The notes beneath the pieces were generated by a model. That model had not been told where the DNA came from, made no database searches, and worked only from the letters and a program-made list of their open reading frames with translations. Below are positions 16,074-21,700 of a stretch of 23,580 bases of DNA, piece after piece (the stretch's first letter is position 1; each line of letters begins with the position of its first letter). The stretch spans positions 3,754 through 27,333 of the IMG/VR virus record IMGVR_UViG_3300012012_001593; one strand, written 5' to 3'. A program made the translations under genes and the position numbers. The DNA comes from a virus.

Positions 16074-16693
16074 TGGCCACGTACGGCCGGCTCGGCTGGA
16101 CTCTCAGCGACATCGCCGGCACCGGCGCGGTCACCACGATCGCGACCACGGCCGCGACGGAGATCGGCGTCCGCCAACTCGCCACCTCGGCGAATGCCAA
16201 CGACGCAAGCGTGCTAACGCTCGGCGACGGCGGCACCTTCGGGTTTCCGGTGGGGGTCGAGCTCGCCGTAAAAATCAGGGTCAGCGGGACGGCCACCGCG
16301 AACGTCGTCTGGGCCGGCCTCGTCGAGAGCGCGGCCAGCGTGCCGACGGGCGTGGCAAACAATAGCTTTGTCGGCTTCCGAACGACCAACGGCGGCAACT
16401 GGCTGCTTGTCGTGCGTAACGGCGCGTCGGAGTCGACCGTCGACACCGGCCTCGCGGGTGACGGCACGTGGCGCGTGATGGGCGTGGTACGCAACCTGAC
16501 GGGCATCCAGGCCCGCTACTACGACCTCAGCGACCGCCGCTTTTCCACTCCGCTGGATGTGGGTGCACCGGTGACGTCGGGCATTACCACCGACGTGCTG
16601 CTCCCGTGCGCGATGGGCGTGCAGGCCACGTCCGGCGCATCGCGCTCGGTTGAATCGGATTGGTGGGGGGTGGGGGGGCGGGTCGCGCGCTGA
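16073..16693 (+). CDS. Beta-rich lectin-like tail protein
   Basis: 206 aa, coupled by TGATG. A TVTT/Ala-rich N-terminus is followed by a jelly-roll-like succession of strands: GFPVGVELAVKIRVSG, ANVVWAGLVESA, SFVGFRTTNGGNWLLVVRNG (about 95-115), TWRVMGVVRN and YYDLSDRR. This resembles concanavalin/LamG-type domains of phage fibres. The last codons cross a G-rich tract (16662-16683) and the TGA is followed by C. The next gene is in the same frame with no further stop between them. Confidence 0.52.
   Translation: MATYGRLGWTLSDIAGTGAVTTIATTAATEIGVRQLATSANANDASVLTLGDGGTFGFPVGVELAVKIRVSGTATANVVWAGLVESAASVPTGVANNSFVGFRTTNGGNWLLVVRNGASESTVDTGLAGDGTWRVMGVVRNLTGIQARYYDLSDRRFSTPLDVGAPVTSGITTDVLLPCAMGVQATSGASRSVESDWWGVGGRVAR
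16662..16683 (+). repeat. G-rich tract with G6 and G7 runs
   Basis: The run GG-T-GGGGGG-T-GGGGGGG-C-GGG fits the pattern of a four-stranded G-quadruplex former and contains two homopolymers prone to slippage. It encodes the Trp/Gly/Val end of the 206-aa tail protein. Homopolymers in fibre genes can be phase variable; here a slip would alter only the last few residues and the stop. Confidence 0.5.
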
Positions 16694-16723
16694 CGTGGTA
16701 CGCTGCGCTGGTGGGGGTGCCCA

Positions 16724-17053
16724 TTGGCGGACGTAGACCTCGCGCTCGGCGTACAGGTGGAGGTCACCACCGGAACCACGGACCTCGTCCGCCGGTGCAA
16801 CTTCCCGGCGAACGCGCGCACGTTTCGCGTGCAGTTTCGCACCAACCCCGGCAAGATGGTGCTCGTGTCCGCCCTGGCGGATGGCGCCGCGTTGTCGACG
16901 ACGGACTACGAGTCGATCGCGGCGAACACGCTGATGGAGTTCGACGTCCCTGGCGTCGTTGGCCGCGCCCGCAACCTCGTGACCGCTTCGCGCCACGCCG
17001 AGTTCACCTCGGCGACCGGGTCGACGGTGTTCGAGATCGTCGCGCTGCCGTGA
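16724..17053 (+). CDS. Small beta-rich tail-region protein (TTG start)
   Basis: 109 aa. The best start is a TTG at 16724, preceded by GGGGGTG; there is no ATG or GTG in frame between the previous stop (16693) and residue 40. Strands dominate: LALGVQVEVTTGTTD, RTFRVQFRTNPGKMVLVSAL, NTLMEFDVPG and TGSTVFEIVALP. It may be a structural protein or a domain of a split fibre, because the upstream gene is in the same frame. The stop overlaps the next GTG start. Confidence 0.52.
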   Translation: MADVDLALGVQVEVTTGTTDLVRRCNFPANARTFRVQFRTNPGKMVLVSALADGAALSTTDYESIAANTLMEFDVPGVVGRARNLVTASRHAEFTSATGSTVFEIVALP

Positions 17054-17835
17054 TCCGCGCCTATCCCGGCGTCCTCGCCCCGCTGTTGGCGCCGCGCCCC
17101 GGTTCGCCCGGCGGCGTCGAGGTGCCGCTCGGGCTGGGCGCTACGCGCTGGTGGTGCGCCGACGTCGGACACGACCAGTCGTCCACGATCGCCTCCTGGC
17201 GCGACATCCTCGTCGGCGCCGAACTCACCGCCGCCGGCTCCGCGCGGCCGTCCTACAGCGCTGCCGGGTGTGGCTCGCGACCGGCGATCTCGTTTGACGG
17301 AGTCGCGGAGTACCTCACGATCGCGGGCTCGGCCGCGCTCGACGCGGGCACCGGGATGACGATCTACGCTGTCGCCGCGTCGGCCTCGGCCCTCGCCGAC
17401 GCCACGATCGCGAGCCGGTGGGACGCGGTCGCCGCTAACCAACTCTGGCTCCTCCAGCTCCACGCCGGGGCCGCGGTCGCGACGGGCAGCGCGTCGATCT
17501 CCGAGACGGGCACCAACACTAACCGCTTCTCGATCCGCACCGGCACGCTCAACCAGAGCGACGACCCCAGCTCAGGCGCGAACAACCCCCGCGGCAACCT
17601 GCTCCACTGGGACGGCGCCACCGTGACCCGGTACACCGGCCAGCTCGCCGGGAGCGGGACTGCCTGCGCCGGAGCCAAGTCGAGCGACGCGACCGCGATG
17701 GAGGTGGGCCGCGTCTCGGGCACGACCTACGCCGCGATGGAGCTCCGGCACCTGATCATCATCCCCCGCGCCCTGACGGTTACCGAGCGCGCCGCGCTGT
17801 GGGCCTGGGCCGCGGCCGACTGCGGGGTGCCCTGA
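17050..17835 (+). CDS. Lectin-like (LamG/ConA type) tail protein
   Basis: 261 aa from a GTG in a GTGA overlap. The pattern WWCADVGHDQSSTIASWRDI (about 35-54), then RPAISFDGVAEYLTI, a hydrophobic MTIYAVAASA strand and the LHWDGATVTRYTGQLAGSG hairpin followed by ELRHLIIIPRALTVTERAAL matches the concanavalin/LamG-like domains found in phage and bacterial surface proteins (W.. D.. FDG.. strands.. xLxE). It would be an exposed carbohydrate-binding virion protein. The fold call is from motif order, not a search. Confidence 0.6.
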   Translation: MIRAYPGVLAPLLAPRPGSPGGVEVPLGLGATRWWCADVGHDQSSTIASWRDILVGAELTAAGSARPSYSAAGCGSRPAISFDGVAEYLTIAGSAALDAGTGMTIYAVAASASALADATIASRWDAVAANQLWLLQLHAGAAVATGSASISETGTNTNRFSIRTGTLNQSDDPSSGANNPRGNLLHWDGATVTRYTGQLAGSGTACAGAKSSDATAMEVGRVSGTTYAAMELRHLIIIPRALTVTERAALWAWAAADCGVP

Positions 17836-18077
17836 TGGCCTACACGACCCGCACGGCCCGCGTCGTCGACACCCTCGGCGACTACCAGCGCACCCCGGGC
17901 GGCACCGTCTACGCGCAGGGCACCGCCGACGGCGACGGGGCTCGCGAGCGGACGTGGGTGACCCGCGTCGGCGTCGGCGAGTGGCCGCGCCCCGCCGTCT
18001 GTGCGCAGGAGGTCGCCGACCTCATCGCGACCGACCTCCCGCCCGTCCCCGACTCCCACCCCGCCTGGAGGCCCTGA
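17835..18077 (+). CDS. Small protein between tail and lysis genes, unknown
   Basis: 80 aa, TGATG-coupled on both sides. Strand-like start (YTTRTARVVDTLGDYQ), a Gly/Asp-rich turn and a helix with one Cys (PAVCAQEVADLIATDLP), ending in a Pro-rich tail. No membrane segment. Function not recognised. Confidence 0.52.
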   Translation: MAYTTRTARVVDTLGDYQRTPGGTVYAQGTADGDGARERTWVTRVGVGEWPRPAVCAQEVADLIATDLPPVPDSHPAWRP

Positions 18078-18253
18078 TGTCCCGCAAGATCGACAAAGCC
18101 GAATGGGGCGAGATCGCGAAGGCCGCCGGGCAGCTCGCCCTCGGGCTCGTGGTCGCGCTCATCGACGGACGCCTCGCGCCGGCCGAAGCCGCGCGCCTGT
18201 TGCCGCTCGCCGAGCAGGTCGTCGTGGCGATCCGCGACGCGGCGCGAGACTGA
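18077..18253 (+). CDS. Small helical protein with hydrophobic segment, unknown
   Basis: 58 aa, starting at a TGATG overlap. A charged N-terminus (SRKIDKAEWGEIAKAAG) leads into a hydrophobic LALGLVVALIDG segment (about 20-31), too short and interrupted for a confident membrane span, then an Ala/Leu amphipathic helix. It lies 2 nt before the one-TM gene, in the lysis region. A holin-associated or phage structural role are both possible. Confidence 0.48.
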   Translation: MSRKIDKAEWGEIAKAAGQLALGLVVALIDGRLAPAEAARLLPLAEQVVVAIRDAARD

Positions 18254-18255
18254 CG

Positions 18256-18516
18256 ATGTCCGACGCCGCCGACAAGCCCCCGACCCCGACGGAGCGGATC
18301 GCGCGCGCGGTGGTGGCCGCCCAGCGCAGCGTCGCCGATCCGACGCCGCCGACGGACAACGACGCGAAGTCGATCGCCGCGCTCGCGAGCATCGTCAACC
18401 GCGCGCTCCTGCTCGTCGGCCTCGTCGTGCTCGTCCTCGGCGGCCTCGTCGGCGTCGGCGTCAGCCTGCGCGGCATGGGCACCACCATCACCACGACCGC
18501 GACGGGTGCGCCGTGA
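18256..18516 (+). CDS. One-transmembrane protein, holin candidate
   Basis: 86 aa. A hydrophilic N-terminus (about 1-48, Pro/Asp/Arg-rich) is followed by one clear membrane segment ALLLVGLVVLVLGGLVGVGV (about 50-69) and a short polar Thr-rich end. It overlaps the amidase start by GTGA, the place where holins usually lie. Small single-span proteins next to an endolysin may be holins or pinholins; a spanin or other inner membrane protein is not excluded. Function inferred from topology and neighbour. Confidence 0.5.
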   Translation: MSDAADKPPTPTERIARAVVAAQRSVADPTPPTDNDAKSIAALASIVNRALLLVGLVVLVLGGLVGVGVSLRGMGTTITTTATGAP

Positions 18517-19097
18517 GGGTCATCCTCGACCGCCAGCACGCCGGCCAGGTCGGGCGCATCGCTGACCGCGGGGCGCAGGCCGACCTCGACCACAGCGGCG
18601 GCATCGACGCGCACGAACGCGAGGCGATGCTGACGCCCGGCTACATCCTCGCCGCCGAGGCGCGGCTGATCGCGCTGGGGCACGAGGTCATCGTGATCAG
18701 CGACGGCACCTACGCGGCGCGGGCGCTGCGGGCCATCGACTACGGCGCCGACGTCTACGTGGCGTGTCACGCCAACGCCGGGGCGGGCGACTACGGCCTC
18801 GCGGTGGCGAACGTCGGCAGCACCCAGGGCGCCGCGCTCGCCGCCGCCATCACGCGCCACCTCGGCACGCTGTGCCCGGAGCTCCGGCGCACGGTGGTCG
18901 GCGACACGTCGGCCGCCAGCTTCCCGCGCGCCGCCGCCTGCATCGGTGGCGTGGCGAAGGCCCGCGCCGTCGGCATCTGCTACGAGCCCGGGTTCCTCGA
19001 CCAGCCCGCCCACGCTGCGCTGTGGACGCCCGCCGGCCTCGTGCGCGTCGGCCAGGCGCTCGCCGAGGGTATCCACGCCTGGGGCGCGGGCCGGTGA
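18513..19097 (+). CDS. Endolysin: N-acetylmuramoyl-L-alanine amidase (Amidase_3-like)
   Basis: 194 aa from a GTG in a GTGA overlap. The order fits zinc amidases of the Amidase_3 type: an N-terminal strand VILDRQHAG with H9, E37 in HEREAML before a helix and the GHEVIVISD strand, ADVYVACHANAG with H86, and CYEPGFLDQ with E158. Expected zinc ligands are H9, E37 and H86, with E158 as catalytic acid. The usual GHG motif is RQHAG here. The enzyme would cleave the bond between the glycan and the peptide of peptidoglycan at lysis. No signal peptide is seen, so it likely needs the holin or a neighbour for export. Confidence 0.75.
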   Translation: MRVILDRQHAGQVGRIADRGAQADLDHSGGIDAHEREAMLTPGYILAAEARLIALGHEVIVISDGTYAARALRAIDYGADVYVACHANAGAGDYGLAVANVGSTQGAALAAAITRHLGTLCPELRRTVVGDTSAASFPRAAACIGGVAKARAVGICYEPGFLDQPAHAALWTPAGLVRVGQALAEGIHAWGAGR

Positions 19098-19528
19098 CCC
19101 TGCCTAGCTGCACCGACAACGGCGGCGACTGGCCGCGCCTCGTGCGCGACCTCGTCGAGGCGTTGGGGCGGCACGAGGCCCAGACCGACCGGCTGATCGC
19201 GCTGTGCGAGCGGCTGGCGTCGCTCCACGAGCGCGATGTCGAGCTGCGCGAACTCGCGGCGGCGCTCGAGCGCCAGCGGATCGAGCTCGCGGGGCGTCAG
19301 CTCGACCGCGAGGCCGAGGCGACCGCGCGCGCCGAGCTTGCCGCGGCTGCTGCGGAGGACCGCCGTCGCGACTGGTGGGAGACGGCGTGTGACCGCGGGC
19401 GTGCGCTGCTCGCGTCGTCGCACGCCGATCGCCTGCTCGGCGGCTCCGTCGGGGCGCTGCTGATCATCTTGGCGTGGCTGGTGTCGCGCATCACCGGCAC
19501 CGCGCCGACATCCCTGGGGGGACCGTGA
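19094..19528 (+). CDS. Coiled-coil protein with C-terminal membrane segment (lysis region)
   Basis: 144 aa from a GTG in a GTGA overlap with the amidase. Residues 20-100 are a long Arg/Glu/Leu/Ala coiled coil (LIALCERLASLHERDVELRE, AAALERQRIELAGRQLDREA), followed by a Trp-Trp turn and one hydrophobic segment VGALLIILAWLVS near 122-135. The order (coiled coil then membrane anchor) is unlike typical i-spanins, which anchor at the N-terminus; it could be a holin-like or a tail-anchored lysis regulator. The stop overlaps the next GTG. Confidence 0.5.
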   Translation: MTLPSCTDNGGDWPRLVRDLVEALGRHEAQTDRLIALCERLASLHERDVELRELAAALERQRIELAGRQLDREAEATARAELAAAAAEDRRRDWWETACDRGRALLASSHADRLLGGSVGALLIILAWLVSRITGTAPTSLGGP

Positions 19529-19707
19529 CGATCCTGATGCAGTACGCACTCGCACCGCTGCTCGACACGTCCTCCGCCCGCGTGGCGCGGCTGCTCGCCG
19601 AGCCCCCACCGCCGGCACCGCTGCGCGAGATCCGCGCCGACGTCGAGGCGGAGCAGGGCCGGCCCGTCGTGCGGCTGTGGACCGGCGAGGTTCGGGGCGC
19701 GCGGTAG
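19525..19707 (+). CDS. Small protein closing the late operon, unknown
   Basis: 60 aa from the GTG in the GTGA overlap at 19525-19528 (an internal ATG at 19537 would give 56). A hydrophobic start (ILMQYALAPLLD) is followed by a Pro-rich turn and a charged RADVEAEQGRPVVRLWTG end. It finishes 2 nt from the convergent ribbon-helix-helix gene; no terminator fits in between, so both transcripts must run into the opposing gene. Function unknown. Confidence 0.48.
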   Translation: MTILMQYALAPLLDTSSARVARLLAEPPPPAPLREIRADVEAEQGRPVVRLWTGEVRGAR

Positions 19708-19709
19708 CC

Positions 19710-19886
19710 TCAGGGCGCGAGCCCACGCACGCGCAGCCACTCCGACAGCGTGACGCCCGCGGCCCGCGCGTTGGCGGCGAGGGTGGCGCGCTCGGCGGCG
19801 GTGACGCGGACCGCGATGACGTTGTCGCGGGGCTCGTCGGCGCGCCAGCGGCCGTCGGGGGTGCGGGTGGGCGGTGTCGTGGTCAC
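19710..19886 (-). CDS. Ribbon-helix-helix protein, paralog of the 855-1019 gene
   Basis: 58 aa from a GTG at 19886 that overlaps the upstream TGA (GTGA). A polar Thr/Pro/Arg N-terminus is followed by the strand NVIAVRV (22-28), helix TAAERATLAANARAAG (29-44) and VTLSEWLRVRG (45-55), ending LAP. The C-terminal 25 residues match the left paralog almost exactly (xAARAAGV-S/T-LSEWLR-x-RGLA), and the genes share the 14-nt block CCACTCCGACAGCG at 879-892 and 19737-19750. It is likely a dimeric DNA-binding protein, perhaps controlling the shared palindromes. Confidence 0.72.
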   Translation of the reverse strand: MTTTPPTRTPDGRWRADEPRDNVIAVRVTAAERATLAANARAAGVTLSEWLRVRGLAP

Positions 19887-20152
19887 GCGGACACCGCGGC
19901 GGCGAGCAGCAGGTCGAGCGCGGCGCGGTGGTGGCGCGCGACGTCGTCGAGGTAGTCGCCGTCCTCGTCGGCGATGCTGGCGGCCCCCATCCGGCGGGCC
20001 TCCGACTCGGCGCCGCCGAGCCACTCGTCGAGGCTGGGGCGGTGGGCGATGAGGCCGAACTCCTCGACGACGTTGGCGGGGCTGCGGTCGCCGAGCACGG
20101 TGAGCCAGTAGGCGGCGAAGTCAAGCGGGGTGGCGGTCGGGGCGGTGGTCAT
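19883..20152 (-). CDS. Small acidic protein coupled to a ribbon-helix-helix gene
   Basis: 89 aa. The ATG at 20152 has GGAGG 6-7 nt upstream inside the R2 repeat. After the MTTA start the sequence has FAAYWLTVLGDRSP, a FGLIAHRPSLDEWLGGAESEARRMG helix and a DEDGDYLDDVARHHRAALDLLLA helix. It is soluble and acidic. No family recognised. The first four codons (MTTA) belong to the duplicated leader, not to homology of the proteins. Confidence 0.58.
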   Translation of the reverse strand: MTTAPTATPLDFAAYWLTVLGDRSPANVVEEFGLIAHRPSLDEWLGGAESEARRMGAASIADEDGDYLDDVARHHRAALDLLLAAAVSA

Positions 20153-20225
20153 CGGTGCCTCCTACGCCCGAAGCCCGCCACCGTGACGTGAGCGGGCGGG
20201 GCGGCGGGCGCTGGGGCGCTAGGCG
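20141..20225 (-). repeat. R2 intergenic hairpin repeat, copy A
   Basis: Matches 20759-20839 with one substitution and one 4-nt insertion. It covers the stop of the gene at 20219, the gap, the GGAGG site and the first four codons of the next gene. In the leftward mRNA CCCGCCGCC (from 20200-20208) and GGTGGCGGG (from 20174-20182) form a 9-bp stem (one G-U) around a loop that contains CACGTCAC. The hairpin may protect or cut the mRNA or attenuate transcription; no T-run is seen. Confidence 0.75.
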
Positions 20226-20455
20226 AGGGCCGCGAGGGCTTCCGTCAGCGTGGCGGCCGGGGTGCCGTACCAGCGGCCAAACTCGCCGCCGTTCGGGCAG
20301 GTGGGGCCGTAGCAGAGGTGGGCGACGGTGCGGCTCGGGGTGACAACCACGTTGACCTCGCGGCCGGCCTGGAATGCCTGCACCGCGATGTGGTCCCAGA
20401 AGGTGCGGTAGGAAACGGTGGCGAGGATGGCGGCGAGGTCGGCGGTGATGGTCAT
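20219..20455 (-). CDS. Small accessory protein (first gene of right operon 2)
   Basis: 78 aa. The ATG at 20455 has GGAG 6 nt upstream; an in-frame ATG at 20485 lacks a good site. After MTITA, an amphipathic helix (DLAAILATVSYRTFWDHIAV) leads into FQAGREVNVVVTPSRT, then a CYGPTCPNGGEFGRWYG segment with a CxxxxC pair, ending in a helix. It is soluble. Function unknown. It follows the shared leader repeat R1. Confidence 0.58.
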   Translation of the reverse strand: MTITADLAAILATVSYRTFWDHIAVQAFQAGREVNVVVTPSRTVAHLCYGPTCPNGGEFGRWYGTPAATLTEALAALA

Positions 20456-20546
20456 CGGAGGCTCCGGGGTGGTTGGTGACCCCATCCATGTAATACACCG
20501 TCCCCCGACCGTGTACCTACAGCGCGAAGAAAGTTGAAGATACTTC
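20451..20546 (-). repeat. R1 leader repeat, copy A
   Basis: Aligns without gaps to 21071-21166 (offset 620), 86 of 96 positions identical; the differences cluster at 20493-20497 and 20522-20526. It contains the ribosome site, a leader with CCCCATCCATGTAATAC and the operator. The stop codon of the upstream gene (20546) abuts its far end. Confidence 0.8.
20511..20533 (-). promoter_or_regulatory. Operator/promoter element of right operon 2
   Basis: GTGTACCTACAG (20511-20522), 4 nt, AAGAAAG (20527-20533), 56 nt before the ATG at 20455. GAAG-ATA-CTTC (20536-20546) flanks it. A TATTAC on the leftward strand in the leader (around 20491-20496) is a possible -10, but no clear -35 is at 17 nt. Confidence 0.6.
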
Positions 20547-20770
20547 TACGACCGCGCGCCCGACGCGGTCGTAGGCGACGACGCGCGAAGGTCGGCGAGG
20601 AGCAGCGCGCCGAGGGCGTCGTACACCGGGCCGCGCACCGGGCCGGCCTTCGCGTGGGCGGCGCTGTTGCGCGCCGAGAAGGTGTCGTGGTCGATGGTGC
20701 CGGCGTAGTAGGCGTCCACGTTGGCGCGGATCTCGGCGTGGATGCTGGCGGCGGTCTGGGCGGTGGTCAT
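20546..20770 (-). CDS. Small accessory protein (second gene of right operon 1)
   Basis: 74 aa. The ATG at 20770 follows GGAGG in the R2 copy B leader. After MTTA the protein is helical: IHAEIRANVDAYYAGTIDHD, TFSARNSAAHAKAG and VYDALGALLLADLRA. Soluble, no Cys. The AxVDAYYAGTIDHDTF pattern looks like a small helical domain but is not a family I can name. Different from the 89-aa protein at the equivalent place in operon 2. Confidence 0.58.
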   Translation of the reverse strand: MTTAQTAASIHAEIRANVDAYYAGTIDHDTFSARNSAAHAKAGPVRGPVYDALGALLLADLRASSPTTASGARS

Positions 20771-20839
20771 CGGTGCCTCCTACGCCCGAAGCCCGCCACC
20801 GTGACGTGAGCGGGGCGGCGGGCGCCGGGGCGCTAGGCG
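20759..20839 (-). repeat. R2 intergenic hairpin repeat, copy B
   Basis: Second copy of the element at 20141-20225, 4 nt shorter. Stem arms map to 20792-20800 and 20814-20822. The same stop-hairpin-GGAGG-ATG-MTTA arrangement is kept, and so is the CACGTCAC loop. Confidence 0.75.
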
Positions 20840-21075
20840 CGCTGCGGGGCGGGCGACCCGTCGGAGAAGGTGCGCTCGTAGGTGCGAAACAGGCGCCCGC
20901 CGACGCGGTCCTCGGTAACGAGGCGGTCGGGGCCAGCAAGGTGCCAGCGGAGCCCGTCGCCGCGGTCGGCGGCGATGAAGGAGGCATCCACGAAGGCGCC
21001 GCCGTGGCGGCCGACGAGGCAGGTGTCGCCGCTGTTGCGGGGCGTCGAGGTCGGGACGGTGTGGGCGGTGGTCAT
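20833..21075 (-). CDS. Small accessory protein (first gene of right operon 1)
   Basis: 80 aa. The ATG at 21075 has GGAG 6-7 nt upstream. After MTTAHT the sequence is strand-rich: TCLVGRHGGAFVDASFIAA, LRWHLAGPDRLVTEDR, RLFRTYERTFSDG. Soluble and basic. It fills the position of the 78-aa protein in operon 2 but shows no clear similarity to it. Function unknown. Confidence 0.58.
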   Translation of the reverse strand: MTTAHTVPTSTPRNSGDTCLVGRHGGAFVDASFIAADRGDGLRWHLAGPDRLVTEDRVGGRLFRTYERTFSDGSPAPQRA

Positions 21076-21166
21076 CCGAGGCTCCGGGGTGGTTGGTGAC
21101 CCCATCCATGTAATACGCCGTCGGTCTACCGTGTACCTACACGGCAAAGAAAGTTGAAGGTACTTC
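21071..21166 (-). repeat. R1 leader repeat, copy B
   Basis: Second copy of 20451-20546. The identity drops sharply after TACTTC at 21161-21166. Confidence 0.8.
21131..21153 (-). promoter_or_regulatory. Operator/promoter element of right operon 1
   Basis: GTGTACCTACAC (21131-21142) has GTGTA/TACAC half-sites around 2 nt, then 4 nt, then AAGAAAG (21147-21153), 56 nt before the ATG at 21075. GAAG-GTA-CTTC follows at 21156-21166. Same arrangement as the other two sites. Confidence 0.62.
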
Positions 21167-21397
21167 GCCAGCCCGCCTACGACGCGGCTTTACCGCGCCG
21201 CGCTCCCGTTGTGGCAGCACCGCGCCGAGGTGTCACGACGCCACGACCTGGGATCAGATCCCAGCCGCTGGGATCTCGGGCCTCCTCTGGCGGGATCACG
21301 ACTCGGCAACCGGCGGCCCGATCGTGGTGCTACGCCGAGTTCTCGGACGTCCGGACCCCCGAAAGTTCTACTACCTGTACTACTGACGAGCCCGTCG
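21167..21397. other. Gene-free gap with GGGATC repeats; candidate attachment or recombinase-binding region
   Basis: No gene is seen. A 17-nt perfect inverted repeat CTGGGATC-A-GATCCCAG (21248-21264) is followed by TGGGATCTC (21269-21277) and CGGGATCACG (21291-21300). The pattern continues just inside the adjoining gene with CGGGATCTC (21401-21409), GTGATCCCG (21417-21425) and GTGATCCCA (21429-21437). CGGACGTCCG (21344-21353) is another perfect palindrome. Repeated short sites near an integrase operon suggest arm-type or attachment sites; a repressor operator is an alternative. Confidence 0.42.
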
Positions 21398-21700
21398 TCA
21401 CGGGATCTCCGGGGCGGTGATCCCGGACGTGATCCCAGCCCCCAATGGCGCCGCGAAAAAAGCCACCTTCTCCTCCATGTCGCGCTTCGCCTCCTCTGCC
21501 CTGAAGTATCGGTGCCCCGCGTTGATCAGCGTCGCTCCGTCGCAGGTGAGGCTGGCCTTGTACTCGCAGGGCCATGCGTCCAGGAAGTCGACGGCGACGA
21601 TCCGCGCCGTAAATGGGCCGTCCACGCCGTCGTAACCGACCTCGATACGCTGGCCCCCGTTCATGGGCGCCTGACGGCCCCACCGCGTCGTCCACCTCAT
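21398..21700 (-). CDS. Unknown protein at the end of the integrase operon
   Basis: 100 aa from an ATG that shares one base with the integrase stop (TGATG, 21702-21698), with GAGGGG just upstream. N-terminus basic and Trp-containing (RWTTRWGRQAP); then strands QRIEVGYDG, TARIVAVDFLDAWPCEYKAS and LTCDGATLINAGHRYF; then a charged helix RAEEAKRDMEEKVAFFAA. Two Cys (near 45 and 53). Coding of the end carries GGGATC motifs. No family known. Confidence 0.58.
   Translation of the reverse strand: MRWTTRWGRQAPMNGGQRIEVGYDGVDGPFTARIVAVDFLDAWPCEYKASLTCDGATLINAGHRYFRAEEAKRDMEEKVAFFAAPLGAGITSGITAPEIP

Noticed and set aside
20459-20485. Upstream ATGs inside the R1 repeats (20485 and the matching one in copy B) as gene starts
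   Set aside because: They lack ribosome sites and all four cassette genes share the later start following GGAG or GGAGG, with MT as first residues.
20141-21166. CRISPR array
   Set aside because: Only two copies of each of two different repeats, 618-620 nt apart, with genes between; no short regular spacers.
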